A stretch of DNA of 64,000 bases from Oleiphilaceae bacterium (GTDB lineage: Bacteria > Pseudomonadota > Gammaproteobacteria > Pseudomonadales > Oleiphilaceae): contig JAKVBL010000005.1 in NCBI GenBank assembly GCA_022447365.1, positions 62,001 to 126,000 on the forward strand. Direction: 5' to 3'. Position numbers and translations under genes: made by a program. Shown one piece after another: positions 16,708 through 26,673 of the stretch. The notes beneath the pieces were generated by a model. The model saw nothing but the letters and a program-made list of their open reading frames with translations, made no database searches and had not been told where the DNA came from. Positions within the stretch are counted from its first letter, which is position 1. Each line of letters opens with the position of its first letter.

Positions 16708-17594
16708 TCGCCAATAAAAAAGTACAAACAAATGCCCAAGGCAATGCCATCAATACCTGCGGTCCCTACCTACTGATTAGCGCTCTGGCAATCGCACTAC
16801 AACTCCTTCCGAGCGATCTATCGTTATATATTTTGGTGGGCCTCGTCATTGTTTATGGGCTGCCCCATGGCTTACTTGATCCATGGATCTTCGATCAAAA
16901 CATTCATCAGCGTAAAACACGTTTCATAAGATTTAGCAGCCTCTATCTTTTGCTTTGCATGCTGGCGTTTGGGCTTTGGCTCGCGCTGCCCACTTTATCG
17001 TTATGCCTATTTTTAGCGCTTTCCTCTTGGCATTTTGGCGAAGATGTGGAAACCAATAAGGAGCCATACGCTCACTACTTACGTGCGCTCTATGGTGCCA
17101 GCATCATTGCCTTTCCCTTTGTTTGGCACACGCAAGAAAGTGTGGCGATTTTAGCGCAATTGGGGGTTTCAGCCTCGGAAACGAGTGCGTTTATCATTGC
17201 CACAGGTTTGGTGAGCTTGGTGGCATTCATCAACCTATTTACCGTATTTACCCGACCATTTCGTCTCGAATGGCTGTTTTTGCTCACACTCTCGTATGCC
17301 TGTCATCCGTTTGCATATTTTGCGCTGTATTTCTGCTGTTTACATAGTCACCGTCACATACGCCATTATGCAAAATACCTTGCCGCCGCTCGAAGCGACT
17401 TAAAAGCACCCTTGGGGCGCTTGTTCGTGCTGACATTGCTCTTACTATGCGCCATCTTATTTATTACCTATGAGCAAGCGCTCACCGTATCCTCACAATT
17501 GACGGCGAGTCTTTTTTACCTACTGGCGGCCTTAACCTTGCCCCATATGCTGATCATGTATCTCTACGGCGATGACAAACCGGCTCTAGAATGA
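16701..17594 (+). CDS. blh: Beta-carotene 15,15'-dioxygenase (Brp/Blh family)
   Basis: An integral membrane oxygenase that cleaves beta-carotene into two retinals, the chromophore for the rhodopsin upstream. Conserved His-bearing iron ligand motifs are visible in GLPHGLLD, SSWHFGED, CCLHSHRH and LTLPHML, spread over 7-8 hydrophobic helices. I start it at ATG 16701, preceded by GGAG at 16690-16693, giving 297 residues; an upstream in-frame start would push about 30 out-of-family residues into crtY. It closes the cluster. No idi gene is present. The stop is TGA, which argues against TGA being read as Trp in this genome. Confidence 0.93.
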   Translation: MLIANKKVQTNAQGNAINTCGPYLLISALAIALQLLPSDLSLYILVGLVIVYGLPHGLLDPWIFDQNIHQRKTRFIRFSSLYLLLCMLAFGLWLALPTLSLCLFLALSSWHFGEDVETNKEPYAHYLRALYGASIIAFPFVWHTQESVAILAQLGVSASETSAFIIATGLVSLVAFINLFTVFTRPFRLEWLFLLTLSYACHPFAYFALYFCCLHSHRHIRHYAKYLAAARSDLKAPLGRLFVLTLLLLCAILFITYEQALTVSSQLTASLFYLLAALTLPHMLIMYLYGDDKPALE

Positions 17595-17638
17595 AAAGTC
17601 GTTCAATGATTACCGAGAGCGGCTAAATTAGGTGCGTT

Positions 17639-17986
17639 TTAAGGTAATTGTAGCGTTGGTAAGGCGTGCACCGTGTCAGTGCCATCGTGCTCAGCTCGAA
17701 CAATCGCTGCGACCGGGAAACCTTGTTTTTTCTCAAGTAAAGGGTAATAGCAACGATCAAACATATCTTTCATCGCTCCAGATATGTAGCTGAGGTTTTC
17801 TGGTGTGAAAAGATTGACAGCGTCTGCCTGAATGATGCGCTCTGGAGTGGTATCAAATGCAGATAAGCTAGTTACAATGCACTGGCTTTTGTTACTTGCA
17901 TCGTTGATTGTTTTAAGAAGTGTTTGAGTATTTGGTGAAAGGGCGTGGGCAATGATAAGAAGATGTTTGTCCATGCCGAAACTCAT
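17639..17986 (-). pseudogene. Truncated duplicate of the flavodoxin-like gene
   Basis: The first 105 codons or so closely match the intact gene at 10005-10460, but the frame then ends after HALPTLQLP, about 36 residues early, where similarity to the left copy stops. Changes hit conserved sites: Ile to Asn in the AVxLFTPEN strand, Met to Ile in SYMSG, and GHDGTGT becomes EHDGTDT. It is therefore most likely non-functional. It lies between blh and the aminotransferase, tail to tail with blh. Confidence 0.82.
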
Positions 17987-18172
17987 GCCTTAACTATGTA
18001 GGGTGATTAAATAATAAAGGGTCAGAGTATTGCTACACTGACCCTTTGGCAATGAGCCCTAGAACGAGAAATATATTAGGCGTAGCTATTAGCAACGGCA
18101 GCCATTGCTGCATCGCCGTCACAGTCATATCCTTGTTCGTTAAGAACGCTCGCTAGGGCTGAGATGCATAGC
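17645..18172. repeat. Right copy of the island-flanking direct repeat
   Basis: Same orientation partner of 10131-10645; contains the 5' part of the flavodoxin-like gene, the hairpin at 18016-18047 and the 3' end of the aminotransferase. The two copies are about 7.5 kb apart and differ by scattered substitutions, many G to A on the plus strand in this copy. Confidence 0.88.
18016..18047 (-). terminator. Hairpin terminator after the aminotransferase gene
   Basis: AAAGGGTCAGAGTA and TACACTGACCCTTT form a 14-base stem with one mismatch around a 4-base loop. It lies about 30 bases past the aminotransferase stop on the minus strand. The GGGTCAGAGT arm recurs in hairpins at 10490 and 56737. Confidence 0.65.
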
Positions 18173-19263
18173 TCAACGTTTTCACGTTTACATGCGCTGC
18201 CCATCAAACCTATACGCCAAGCGTTGCCTGCAAACTTGCCAAGGCCCGCGCCGATCTCAAGATCGAATTGGCTAAGCAATGCAGTACGAACAGCCGCGTC
18301 ATCCACACCTTCTGGAATCTTCACGGTATTCAATTCAGGTAAGCGATACTCTTCCGCAACAATGAGTTCAATACCCAGTACACTCAAACCTGCAACAAGC
18401 GCATTATGATGTTTCGCGTGGCGAGCCCAAGCATTTTCAAGGCCTTCCTCTTTCACCATAAGTAGCGACTCATGCAATGCATACAAGCTATTTACTGGTG
18501 CGGTGTGGTGATACGCACGCTTAGGTTGCGCTTCACTTTGTTCCCAATAAGCCATGACTAGTTTCAGATCTAAGAACCAAGAATCATTGGTGTGTTCACG
18601 GCTCTGGATTTTTGCGACGGCTTTTTCGCTAAAGCTAACGGGTGAAATACCAGGTACACAGGACAGACATTTTTGTGTGCCTGAGTAGATCGCATCAATA
18701 CCCCAATCATCTACACGTAATTCAATACCTGCCAATGAGGTCACGGCATCAACAATCGTTAAGCAGTCATGCTTACGTGCGATTTCGCATAAGGTTTTAG
18801 CGTCTGAGCGAACGCCTGTTGATGTTTCAGCATGAACAAACGCAAGCATCGAAATACTATCATCTGCGGCAAGTGCTTCTTCTACTTTGGCTGGATCAAC
18901 TTCTGTGCCCCAATCGAACTCGAGCGTGGTCAATTTAGCGCCGGCACGTTTAGCAACCTCAGTCATACGACCACCGAAGACACCATTGATGCACACTAAT
19001 ACGTGATCATTAGGGTCTACCATGTTCATAAAGCATGTTTCCATGCCTGCAGAACCTGGAGCAGAAACTGGAATCGTCAAACGGTTTTCAGTCATGAAAA
19101 CGTATTGAAGTAGATCTTTGATCTCATCCATTAAGCCAACGAATGCTGGGTCTAAATGTCCGATAGTTGGTTGACCAAGTGCTTTAAGAACACGTGGTGA
19201 AACGTCTGACGGGCCTGGGCCCATAAGTACTCGATGGGGAGCTTGAAAAGTTTGTGCTGTCAC
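18076..19263 (-). CDS. Class V aminotransferase, alanine/serine-glyoxylate type
   Basis: A 395-residue PLP enzyme of the AGXT family. It has the N-terminal MGPGPSDVSPRVL, TIPVSAPGSAGMET, HAETSTG, the IVDAVTSLAG cofactor-binding Asp, and the PLP lysine in YSGTQKCLSCVPG; HHTAPVNSLYAL and RIGLMGSACKRENV complete the signature. The likely reaction is alanine or serine:glyoxylate (or ureidoglycine:glyoxylate) amino transfer; substrate cannot be settled here. The start is GTG at 19263, with an AAGG-like site about 10 bases upstream and no better codon. Its 3' end is part of the direct repeat, and it is the intact partner of the remnant at 10549. Confidence 0.9.
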   Translation of the reverse strand: MTAQTFQAPHRVLMGPGPSDVSPRVLKALGQPTIGHLDPAFVGLMDEIKDLLQYVFMTENRLTIPVSAPGSAGMETCFMNMVDPNDHVLVCINGVFGGRMTEVAKRAGAKLTTLEFDWGTEVDPAKVEEALAADDSISMLAFVHAETSTGVRSDAKTLCEIARKHDCLTIVDAVTSLAGIELRVDDWGIDAIYSGTQKCLSCVPGISPVSFSEKAVAKIQSREHTNDSWFLDLKLVMAYWEQSEAQPKRAYHHTAPVNSLYALHESLLMVKEEGLENAWARHAKHHNALVAGLSVLGIELIVAEEYRLPELNTVKIPEGVDDAAVRTALLSQFDLEIGAGLGKFAGNAWRIGLMGSACKRENVELCISALASVLNEQGYDCDGDAAMAAVANSYA

Positions 19264-19590
19264 TTGGGTCGTACCTTATTGTTTTCGTTCTCACATAAGA
19301 ATAGACACTATTTCTCGCTGTGTATGCGGATGTGTCACATTGCGAACAAGGCGGGCGAGTTTATCACGATTTTTTTAGGATTGCTGACCAAATGGTATGG
19401 ATTTTGACGCAGTTTTTAGCGAAAGAGCTGATATTTCAAGATGAATGCTGCGAAGAGAAGTTCTGTGTTGACTTAAATCAGCGTGTTGAGAGGAAGTTCA
19501 GAGAGTTGAAAGCTACCTAATGTTCTCAGTTCCTTTTATGAAACTCAGCGGTTTAAGGTAGCTCTCAATGCATTCGAATCGATCGAGCGG
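19264..19590. other. Intergenic region without a supported gene
   Basis: 327 bases between the aminotransferase start and the LolA-like gene end. A 66-codon ORF on the plus strand has no family resemblance and no ribosome binding site. AGCTACCT and AGGTAGCT (around 19513 and 19557) form an 8-base inverted repeat. No riboswitch recognised. Confidence 0.5.
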
Positions 19591-20379
19591 CTATTTGGCG
19601 CGCTTCAAACTGTTCTTGGTGAAATCACCATCCGCTAGCCCAGTTTGGAAGGCATAGTTTGACCACGTAAGGTCGGTTGATTTTCCAGTTTGATGGTTTT
19701 GCATGAGCATCATTTCTGGACGCCAGTATTGACCCAAATATTGCTGATAGCCTTTAAAATCGAGTGTTTTGAGTAAGGACTTTTTGCGATCATAAAATTC
19801 GATTTTGATAACGCGATATTCTGTTTGGTCAATCCAAGCGATTTGCTTGGTGTAGCCAGAATATTTGTCAGTAGGAGTACGTTCCACTACGAAGCACTCC
19901 AGGTCACCGCAGGCCTCATCATTAAGGTAGTTATAGGTATACTTTTCGACTTCTTGTGAACTCAAATCTTCAAACGCGAATTCACTGCCCATGAACGGGC
20001 CTGATTTATTTCGTGATGCAATGCGTTTTACACGTTTCAATGCGGGGAGAAACAGCCATTGATCATCAGCTTCAGTTTTATGAGAGAAGGTGAGTAGGGC
20101 GGTGCCGCGTACATCTTTGGGTTCATCAAAGATGGTCATGCTCTTATCGCCATCATCTTCAACTTCAAGGCTTTTAACTCGCAAAGAGCGAATACTTTCT
20201 TCACCTTGTTTATTGCGCAGAGTCATTGTCATATCAGCGGTGGAGTCTTGCCAGCCCTGATTACGCTTGTCGCTTTCAATAGCGATTTCTAAGCCTTTTT
20301 CTTGAGCTGTTTGTGCGAATAGGTTGCTCGCGAAAACGACGGATAAAGCAAGCAAACTTGTTTTTATAATTGGACGCAT
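19591..20379 (-). CDS. LolA-like outer membrane lipoprotein-sorting protein
   Basis: A periplasmic protein with a cleavable signal peptide (a basic start, hydrophobic LLALSVVFASNLFA, cleavage near AQTAQ). The mature part contains the unclosed-barrel LolA-like pattern of this family (about 240 residues): DMTMTLRNKQGEESIRSL, RGTALLTFSHK, WLFLPALKRVKRIASRNK, GSEFAFEDLS and KIEFYDRKKSLLKTL. Members usually sit beside RND/MMPL-type exporters and are thought to carry lipid or lipoprotein; no exporter is adjacent here. Its own promoter lies in the 100 bases before the ATG. Confidence 0.85.
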   Translation of the reverse strand: MRPIIKTSLLALSVVFASNLFAQTAQEKGLEIAIESDKRNQGWQDSTADMTMTLRNKQGEESIRSLRVKSLEVEDDGDKSMTIFDEPKDVRGTALLTFSHKTEADDQWLFLPALKRVKRIASRNKSGPFMGSEFAFEDLSSQEVEKYTYNYLNDEACGDLECFVVERTPTDKYSGYTKQIAWIDQTEYRVIKIEFYDRKKSLLKTLDFKGYQQYLGQYWRPEMMLMQNHQTGKSTDLTWSNYAFQTGLADGDFTKNSLKRAK

Positions 20380-20480
20380 AAAGGTCTCCTTAAAAATCCT
20401 GTCCAGCGTGGCGCATAGCTTACGCGCTGTGCCAGAGAGGCTTCAAGGAGATACTGCTGAATGGCGCTGGAATAGTCTGT

Positions 20481-22259
20481 TCAGCGACTGAGACTTGCGG
20501 GGGTTACGCGCAACACTTCGTCGATGGTCGTTTGGCCCGAGGCAACTTTGTGGGCGCCACTCAAACGTAAAGACTGCATACCTTCTTTTATCGCAATTTT
20601 GCGCAAATCCATGATATTGGTTTGGTCATGAATATTGGCTTTCATTTGTTCGCTAAGCGGCATCACTTCGTATACACCTGCACGACCACGATAACCGGTG
20701 TTTCTACACTCCAAACACCCGACCGGTTTACAGGCTTTCTCAGGTTGTTTGGTTTTCCATGGGCTGGTTAGTTCTGCCCAGTCATTGGCATCAATTACGG
20801 TTTCTGTCTTACAGCTTGTGCACAGTGTACGTACCAAACGCTGTGCCATGACACCAAGCAAGGTTGCGCGAATCAAATAGGGCGCGACACCTAGTTCCAA
20901 AAGACGGCTGATAGAGCTTGGAGCATCATTGGTATGCAAGGTGGATAAAACCAAGTGGCCAGTTAATGCGGCTTGAATCGCCATTTCAGCGGTTTCTAAA
21001 TCGCGAATTTCACCAACCATGATGATGTCTGGGTCTTGTCTCATCAATGCTTTCAAACCATCTGCAAACCCCAGATCGATATTGTGCTGCACTTGCATTT
21101 GATTAAATGCGGGCTCAATCATTTCGATTGGGTCTTCGACGGTACTCACGTTCACTTCTTGTGTTGCCAGTTCACGAAGCGTTGAATAAAGCGTTGTGGT
21201 TTTACCGGAACCAGTTGGGCCTGTGACAAGGATAATTCCGTGTGGTTGGCGAATCATGTTCTGCCAGCGTTTTAGATCTTCATTTGCAAACCCGAGATCT
21301 GCAAAACTGCATTGCAGCACATCAGGGTCAAAGATACGCATCACAAGCTTTTCGCCGAATGCGGTTGGCAGGGTCGATAAACGTAGCTCGATTTCTTTAT
21401 CTTTATCGTTCTTTGTTTTTATTCGGCCATCTTGTGGTTTACGTTTCTCGGCAACGTTTAATCGGCCTAATATCTTAAGGCGACTGGTAACGGCAATCCC
21501 GACCTTAGCGGGAAATTCGTATACGGGATGAAGAACGCCATCTATTCTGAATCGCATGTTGACGATGTCGCGACGTGGCTCTAAATGGATATCACTCGCG
21601 CGCTGATCGAAGGCATATTGAAGCAGCCAATCAACAATGTTGACGATATGTTGGTCGTTAGCGTCGTGATTCGATTTGCCAGAGCTACCGCCAAGTTCGA
21701 GCATTTGCTCGAAGTTTTGTGTGTAGGCGCTTTGATCTGCATCGACACCGGCTTTGTTGACAGACTTAGCTAGTTCATAGAACTCAATGGTAAATCGTCT
21801 TAAATCTGCGGGATTGGCAATGACACGCTTGATGTCCTTTTTCAGAACATGTTGTAGATCGTTTTCCCAGTCATGCGCAAAAGGCTGAGCACTGGCGATC
21901 ACGACTTCTTCACTATTCACTTCAACGGCAAGAATTTGATGTCGTTGCGCAAAAGCAAATGACATTACTTGTGAGGTTTTGAGTGAATCAACTTTTAGAG
22001 GATCAATATTGAAGATCTCTTGCTCTGACCAGTCACTGAGCCAGTCGAGCAAGTAATTCATATCAACATTCACATCGCCATTGAGCGCTTTTAAACCTGC
22101 GCCGGCAATGATTTCGAGTGGGTGGAGTTGTACGTGTTTTTGACCACGGGGTGAACTGAGGAGTTTATCCGCATCGTCTTGCGCAAGAATGCCGTCACTC
22201 ACCAATTGATTGACGGTTCGACTAAAATCAAGCGTCAGCGAAGCCGTGGTCTGTTGCAC
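20481..22259 (-). CDS. GspE/PilB-type secretion or pilus ATPase
   Basis: A 592-residue hexameric ATPase of the type II secretion/type IV pilus assembly class. N-terminal GspE-N (MshEN) region about 1-160, then SDIHLEPRRD, the Walker A GPTGSGKTTTLYS, the Asp box, Walker B region DPDIIMVGEIRD, the His box TGHLVLSTLHTND, and a tetracysteine zinc motif (CTSCKTE, then CLECRNTGYRGRAGVYE). No GspF, pilin or secretin genes are nearby, so this is a solitary copy whose partner machinery must be elsewhere. Start by ATG 22259 with the signal-free N-terminus typical of the family. Confidence 0.92.
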   Translation of the reverse strand: MQQTTASLTLDFSRTVNQLVSDGILAQDDADKLLSSPRGQKHVQLHPLEIIAGAGLKALNGDVNVDMNYLLDWLSDWSEQEIFNIDPLKVDSLKTSQVMSFAFAQRHQILAVEVNSEEVVIASAQPFAHDWENDLQHVLKKDIKRVIANPADLRRFTIEFYELAKSVNKAGVDADQSAYTQNFEQMLELGGSSGKSNHDANDQHIVNIVDWLLQYAFDQRASDIHLEPRRDIVNMRFRIDGVLHPVYEFPAKVGIAVTSRLKILGRLNVAEKRKPQDGRIKTKNDKDKEIELRLSTLPTAFGEKLVMRIFDPDVLQCSFADLGFANEDLKRWQNMIRQPHGIILVTGPTGSGKTTTLYSTLRELATQEVNVSTVEDPIEMIEPAFNQMQVQHNIDLGFADGLKALMRQDPDIIMVGEIRDLETAEMAIQAALTGHLVLSTLHTNDAPSSISRLLELGVAPYLIRATLLGVMAQRLVRTLCTSCKTETVIDANDWAELTSPWKTKQPEKACKPVGCLECRNTGYRGRAGVYEVMPLSEQMKANIHDQTNIMDLRKIAIKEGMQSLRLSGAHKVASGQTTIDEVLRVTPASLSR

Positions 22260-22285
22260 GTGAAAATCCTATTGTTATGTCTGCC

Positions 22286-22660
22286 TTATAGCGATTTACC
22301 TTGAAGTTTTTCCCATTTCACAAAATACATTGCGGCAAGGAATAAAACCATGGTGATCACTGTGATGAAAGTGTCTGCTGATAGCCAAGACTCTTGCATA
22401 TAGGCATCAACAAACGCGCGCGTGAAGTAAAACAGCACAATAAAGCACAGCCATACATATGAACGCAGTTTATTTAAGAGTAGGCCAGGAAGCACAATCA
22501 GCAAGGGGATATATTTCACAGCAAGTACTAAAGCAACTGATACACCTTCTGGTAGTCCGGGTACAAAGGTGGTGTAGGCCAAGATGACTAGCAGAGCGAC
22601 ATAGCTGATCTTAGTAACAAGTGCTGCACGTTTGCTTTTGAGTTCGAGAGAATTTGTCAT
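22286..22660 (-). CDS. DUF2069 inner membrane protein
   Basis: A 124-residue membrane protein with about four hydrophobic helices. The YIPLLIVLPGLLL and RSYVWLCFIVLFYF segments and the short charged tail (VKWEKLQGKSL) are typical of DUF2069, a family with no known function. It is encoded next to WrbA and ArsC, a gene order seen in many gammaproteobacteria, and with them probably forms a minus-strand operon: it follows wrbA by 18 bases. Confidence 0.85.
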   Translation of the reverse strand: MTNSLELKSKRAALVTKISYVALLVILAYTTFVPGLPEGVSVALVLAVKYIPLLIVLPGLLLNKLRSYVWLCFIVLFYFTRAFVDAYMQESWLSADTFITVITMVLFLAAMYFVKWEKLQGKSL

Positions 22661-22678
22661 AACGTTTTCTGAATCTGA

Positions 22679-23625
<947 letters not shown>

Positions 23626-23693
23626 GTTTAAACTGCCATTAAATAGAGTAATTATGCCTAATTTTGATGGCGTGCATGATAACAATAAGTTGA

Positions 23694-24167
23694 ATGGTTA
23701 AGGAACGAATTGTGCGAAGAATTCTTGGTATATTGATGACGTTAATGGCACTGCAAGCTTGCTCCCAAGCAAGCTCTTCAGTCGACAAAGTGTTTCAGCT
23801 TCACGCGCAAAACGATCTCGCTTATTCAGACATTGGTACTGATTTTGTTCTAATTAATTACTGGGCAAGTTGGTGCAAACCCTGCGTGAAAGAAATTCCT
23901 GAACTCAACGAGCTGGATAATCATCCCCAATTATCTGTATTTGCATACAATTTTGATCGCCTCAGTGGCGACAAACTACAAAGTGAAGCGGATAAATTTA
24001 ATCTGCAACTTCCTATGCTGCTCAATGATCCCGCATCTATGTTCGGAGAAGAAACGCCTGGTGCATTGCCAGCCACCTTGGTGCTTAATCCAAAAGCAGG
24101 TACCAAACAATGGCTAATGGGTGCTCAAACACAACAAAGTGTGTTGAGAGCGATTGGCGTGGAGTAA
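23694..24167 (+). CDS. TlpA/ResA-like thioredoxin lipoprotein
   Basis: A 157-residue periplasmic thioredoxin-fold protein with a lipobox (Leu-Gln-Ala-Cys) at the end of a short hydrophobic signal and the redox motif WASWCKPCVKEIPEL. FVLINYWASW and the GALPATLVLNP cis-Pro region place it in the TlpA/ResA group of disulfide reductases. The N-terminus is uncertain (ATG 23694 versus a later start). It is divergent from arsC-wrbA, a frequent neighbourhood for this gene type. Confidence 0.85.
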   Translation: MVKERIVRRILGILMTLMALQACSQASSSVDKVFQLHAQNDLAYSDIGTDFVLINYWASWCKPCVKEIPELNELDNHPQLSVFAYNFDRLSGDKLQSEADKFNLQLPMLLNDPASMFGEETPGALPATLVLNPKAGTKQWLMGAQTQQSVLRAIGVE

Positions 24168-24194
24168 TTCACTTAAATATCTTTGGAGACGTTT

Positions 24195-24994
24195 ATGGCG
24201 CGTAAAATTGAAGGGCAGGTAAAAGATTTAGATGGGTTTAGTGTCACCAGAATTCTCCCTCATAAAGAGCAGAGAATGGTTGGTCCATTTACTTTTCTTG
24301 ATCATATGGGCCTGCTGATTTCGCGCCGGGCGAGGGCGTTGATGTTCGTCCTCATTCCCACATTGGCTCGAGCACAAGTACCTATATGCTTGAGGGTGCC
24401 ATGTTGCACAGAGATAGCTTGGGTAACAATCTTGAGGTATTGCCCGGTGATGTGAACTGGATGACCGCGGGTAGAGGTATTGTTCATTCGGAGCGCGAAA
24501 CGATTGAAGTGAAGGCGTCTCAACATCGCCTACACGGCATTCAAGCTTGAGTTGCGCTACCTGAGGACATGGCGGAAATCGAGCCAAGCTTCACGCACAT
24601 CAAAAAAGTACAGTTGCCGCATTTCATGCACGATGGTGTGATCAAACGTTTGATAGCAGGCGAAGCCTTTGGCATGACCTCACCACTTAAAACCTATTCG
24701 CCCATGTTTTATCTCGACGTGATTGCGAAAGCAGGATCAATGCTTGATCGCCCAAACCCAGAACAAGATTGCCTTATCTATGTGCTCGATGGCGAAGTGC
24801 GAATTGGTGGTGAAACGTTTTGCGCCAATGAATCAGTCGTGCTTGAAGAGCATGACTTATGTTTGGAGTGCTGGAGTTATTCTCGCGTGCTTATGCTCGG
24901 TGGCGAAGCTCTTCCAACTGCGCCACATATGTTTTGGAACTTTGTGTCGTTTAGTCGTGAACGAATTGATCAAGCGAGCCGTGATTGGAAATAA
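24195..24994 (+). pseudogene. Pirin-like protein, broken by frameshift and TGA
   Basis: A cupin-fold pirin, full length about 267 codons, preceded by GGAGA and ATG at 24195. The first frame gives ILPHKEQRMVGPFTFLDHMG; a missing base near 24311-24312 (GGC-CTG instead of GGC-CCT) shifts the frame, and the next frame gives ADFAPGEGVDVRPHSHIG with the metal-binding His residues, YMLEGAMLHRDS and WMTAGRGIVHSERE. A TGA at 24548-24550 then replaces the conserved Trp in HGIQAxVALPED, after which the C-terminal cupin continues intact to 24994. At least two lesions make it a pseudogene unless the sequence is wrong. It follows the TlpA-like gene by 27 bases. Confidence 0.85.
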
Positions 24995-25079
24995 GGGAAG
25001 TTTCCAAAAATCCCTGGAGATAGTTGCGAATATACGCCTGTTCCAGAGAAGTGATTGAGCTCCAATGATAGAGAGAAAA

Positions 25080-25102
25080 ATTAGCGCCTAAAGGGCGCTA
25101 AT
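25080..25102 (-). terminator. Rho-independent terminator overlapping a stop codon
   Basis: ATTAGCGCC and GGCGCTAAT form a perfect 9-base stem around a 5-base loop, followed on the minus strand by TTTTTCTC. The upstream arm lies in the last codons of the lipoprotein gene ending at 25088, and its TAG straddles loop and stem. Confidence 0.85.
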
Positions 25103-25975
25103 ACAGGTAGATGCAGTTTTGGGTGATATCATTTTCGTAGCTGGAATAGATATTATCCAATTCCTAAGATTCCGAATGACGTAACGATTACAAGCCCCTG
25201 ATGCGTAATAGGCTCTGCTGTACTGAGGGCCTTGTGCGCTCGAGTAGGCATATGTTTTCGCTTTCGTTAAACGCGGCAGTTTGCTCTGTGCGTCTTCTAA
25301 CGCTAAAGCGGTTGCCTCATTGACAAGCTCTTTCATTGAAGACTCTATGGCATTGGCAATTTCATCTTCGCTATTATCGAGAGCAATCTTAGTGTAGCCG
25401 TGAACCTCTATCATATTCTTGTAGACTGATTGACTTAAGTCGTTAGAGCTATAAAGGCTCGTTGCGACTTGTAAACGCAATTCTTTGTAGTTGCTCGAGG
25501 CATAAAACATAGGCTGCATTTCAATCAACAATGTGTTTTGTCTATCCTGGACGGTTATAAACTCATCGTCTTTTTTCAGGGTAAAACCCTGAGTGTTGAT
25601 AAGGTCACTGAAAAGAGTTTTTGCTGACATGCGGTTTAACGTCGGCATGAGCTTTATATCAACATCCTTATCAATGCTCAGAGTTGTACCATCTTCCATG
25701 GCGTTAACAACTGCAGCATGTGTAGCGACCTGAAGTACTAGGCCGACTACGCCGGCATCGCCCGAGTACATCAATGGAGTGCCCCGATTACTCTTGATAT
25801 CAGCCTGTTGTTCGAAAATAAAACCTATTTGGTTGTTTTTGATATCGACCATAAACTGGGTTTCATTGTCTATGGTTGCACTGCTGGCTTGATGTGTAAC
25901 ATGATGCTTTTTTGAAGCACAGGCACTTACTAATATGAAAATAAGGGCCACAAAGGCCCTTTTATAAACAACCAT
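25088..25975 (-). CDS. Lipoprotein of unknown function
   Basis: 295 residues with a lipobox Val-Ser-Ala-Cys after a 15-residue hydrophobic signal. The central part (about residues 40-240) alternates short strands and contains GTTLSIDKDVDIKLMPTL and a helix ESSMKELVNEATALALEDA. The overall order faintly resembles YajG-like lipoproteins, but I see no decisive motif. The C-terminus is Tyr/Ser-rich. It follows the gene at 25978 with a 2-base gap, so both form an operon ending at the terminator 25080-25102. Confidence 0.7.
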   Translation of the reverse strand: MVVYKRAFVALIFILVSACASKKHHVTHQASSATIDNETQFMVDIKNNQIGFIFEQQADIKSNRGTPLMYSGDAGVVGLVLQVATHAAVVNAMEDGTTLSIDKDVDIKLMPTLNRMSAKTLFSDLINTQGFTLKKDDEFITVQDRQNTLLIEMQPMFYASSNYKELRLQVATSLYSSNDLSQSVYKNMIEVHGYTKIALDNSEDEIANAIESSMKELVNEATALALEDAQSKLPRLTKAKTYAYSSAQGPQYSRAYYASGACNRYVIRNLRNWIISIPATKMISPKTASTCISAL

Positions 25976-25977
25976 TC

Positions 25978-26673
25978 TTAGATTACCGGTTCTTTGATGG
26001 CAGTTTTTGTTGACTCAATTGCTTGATAGAAAGCGTCAGTCAAACCTGGGAAATCTAGGTCCGGTTCGTCCCATTCGCCATCGGCATTCTTTTGGATGTT
26101 TAGAGGTAAATACCACAAGTAAGCATTAGTACTTCCATCAATGACTGAAGCTGTGCCAGAAATTTGTGCTCTTGGTTCAGAAACAGGGACATATGACGAG
26201 TAATCTCGCACGAAACCGGCAAACGTTATATCTACGACGAGTAGATGAGAAACGTTATGTTTCGATGCTAATTTTGAGAAGTCTTTGTCAGAGGTCTGTT
26301 CGTTTTTTGCCGAGAATGAAGCTAGTTCTTTTACAACAATTTCTTCTTCAATCAGTAGTGCCTTGTGGCCTTTAGACGATAGAGAAGAAATGAGTTCATG
26401 TTTGACTTGCTCTAACTCTTCTAGAGAAATCGTGTCAGCATGGCTGCTTAATGAGCTATTCATGGCAGCTGCTGTGCCATAACAGAGTAAGCAACTTGCT
26501 CCAGGATAAGCCATATCCATTTCAGGAAGAGGAGTAACAATAACTCCAATGACTTTCTCATTATTACTTAAGAATGCCTGATCCATCGCGATAGGTTGTT
26601 TCGGAGTGACTGCACAACCAGTCATGGTGATCGCAAATAATATAGCGATTAATGACCCAATAAATTTATTCAT
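25978..26673 (-). CDS. Lipoprotein of unknown function, first of a two-gene operon
   Basis: 231 residues with a lipobox (Met-Thr-Gly-Cys). A CLLC pair at about residues 61-64 follows a Pro/Gly-rich segment. Further on are a Ser/Glu-rich helix, a strand HLLVVDITFAGF and NAYLWYLPLNIQ, reminiscent of lipoproteins that oligomerise under the outer membrane, but no family is recognised. Its promoter lies in the AT-rich 26674-26950 interval, shared divergently with the large lipoprotein. Confidence 0.7.
   Translation of the reverse strand: MNKFIGSLIAILFAITMTGCAVTPKQPIAMDQAFLSNNEKVIGVIVTPLPEMDMAYPGASCLLCYGTAAAMNSSLSSHADTISLEELEQVKHELISSLSSKGHKALLIEEEIVVKELASFSAKNEQTSDKDFSKLASKHNVSHLLVVDITFAGFVRDYSSYVPVSEPRAQISGTASVIDGSTNAYLWYLPLNIQKNADGEWDEPDLDFPGLTDAFYQAIESTKTAIKEPVI

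Noticed and set aside
19320..19520. 66-residue ORF upstream of the aminotransferase gene
   Set aside because: No ribosome site, no family likeness and Cys/Arg-rich random composition.
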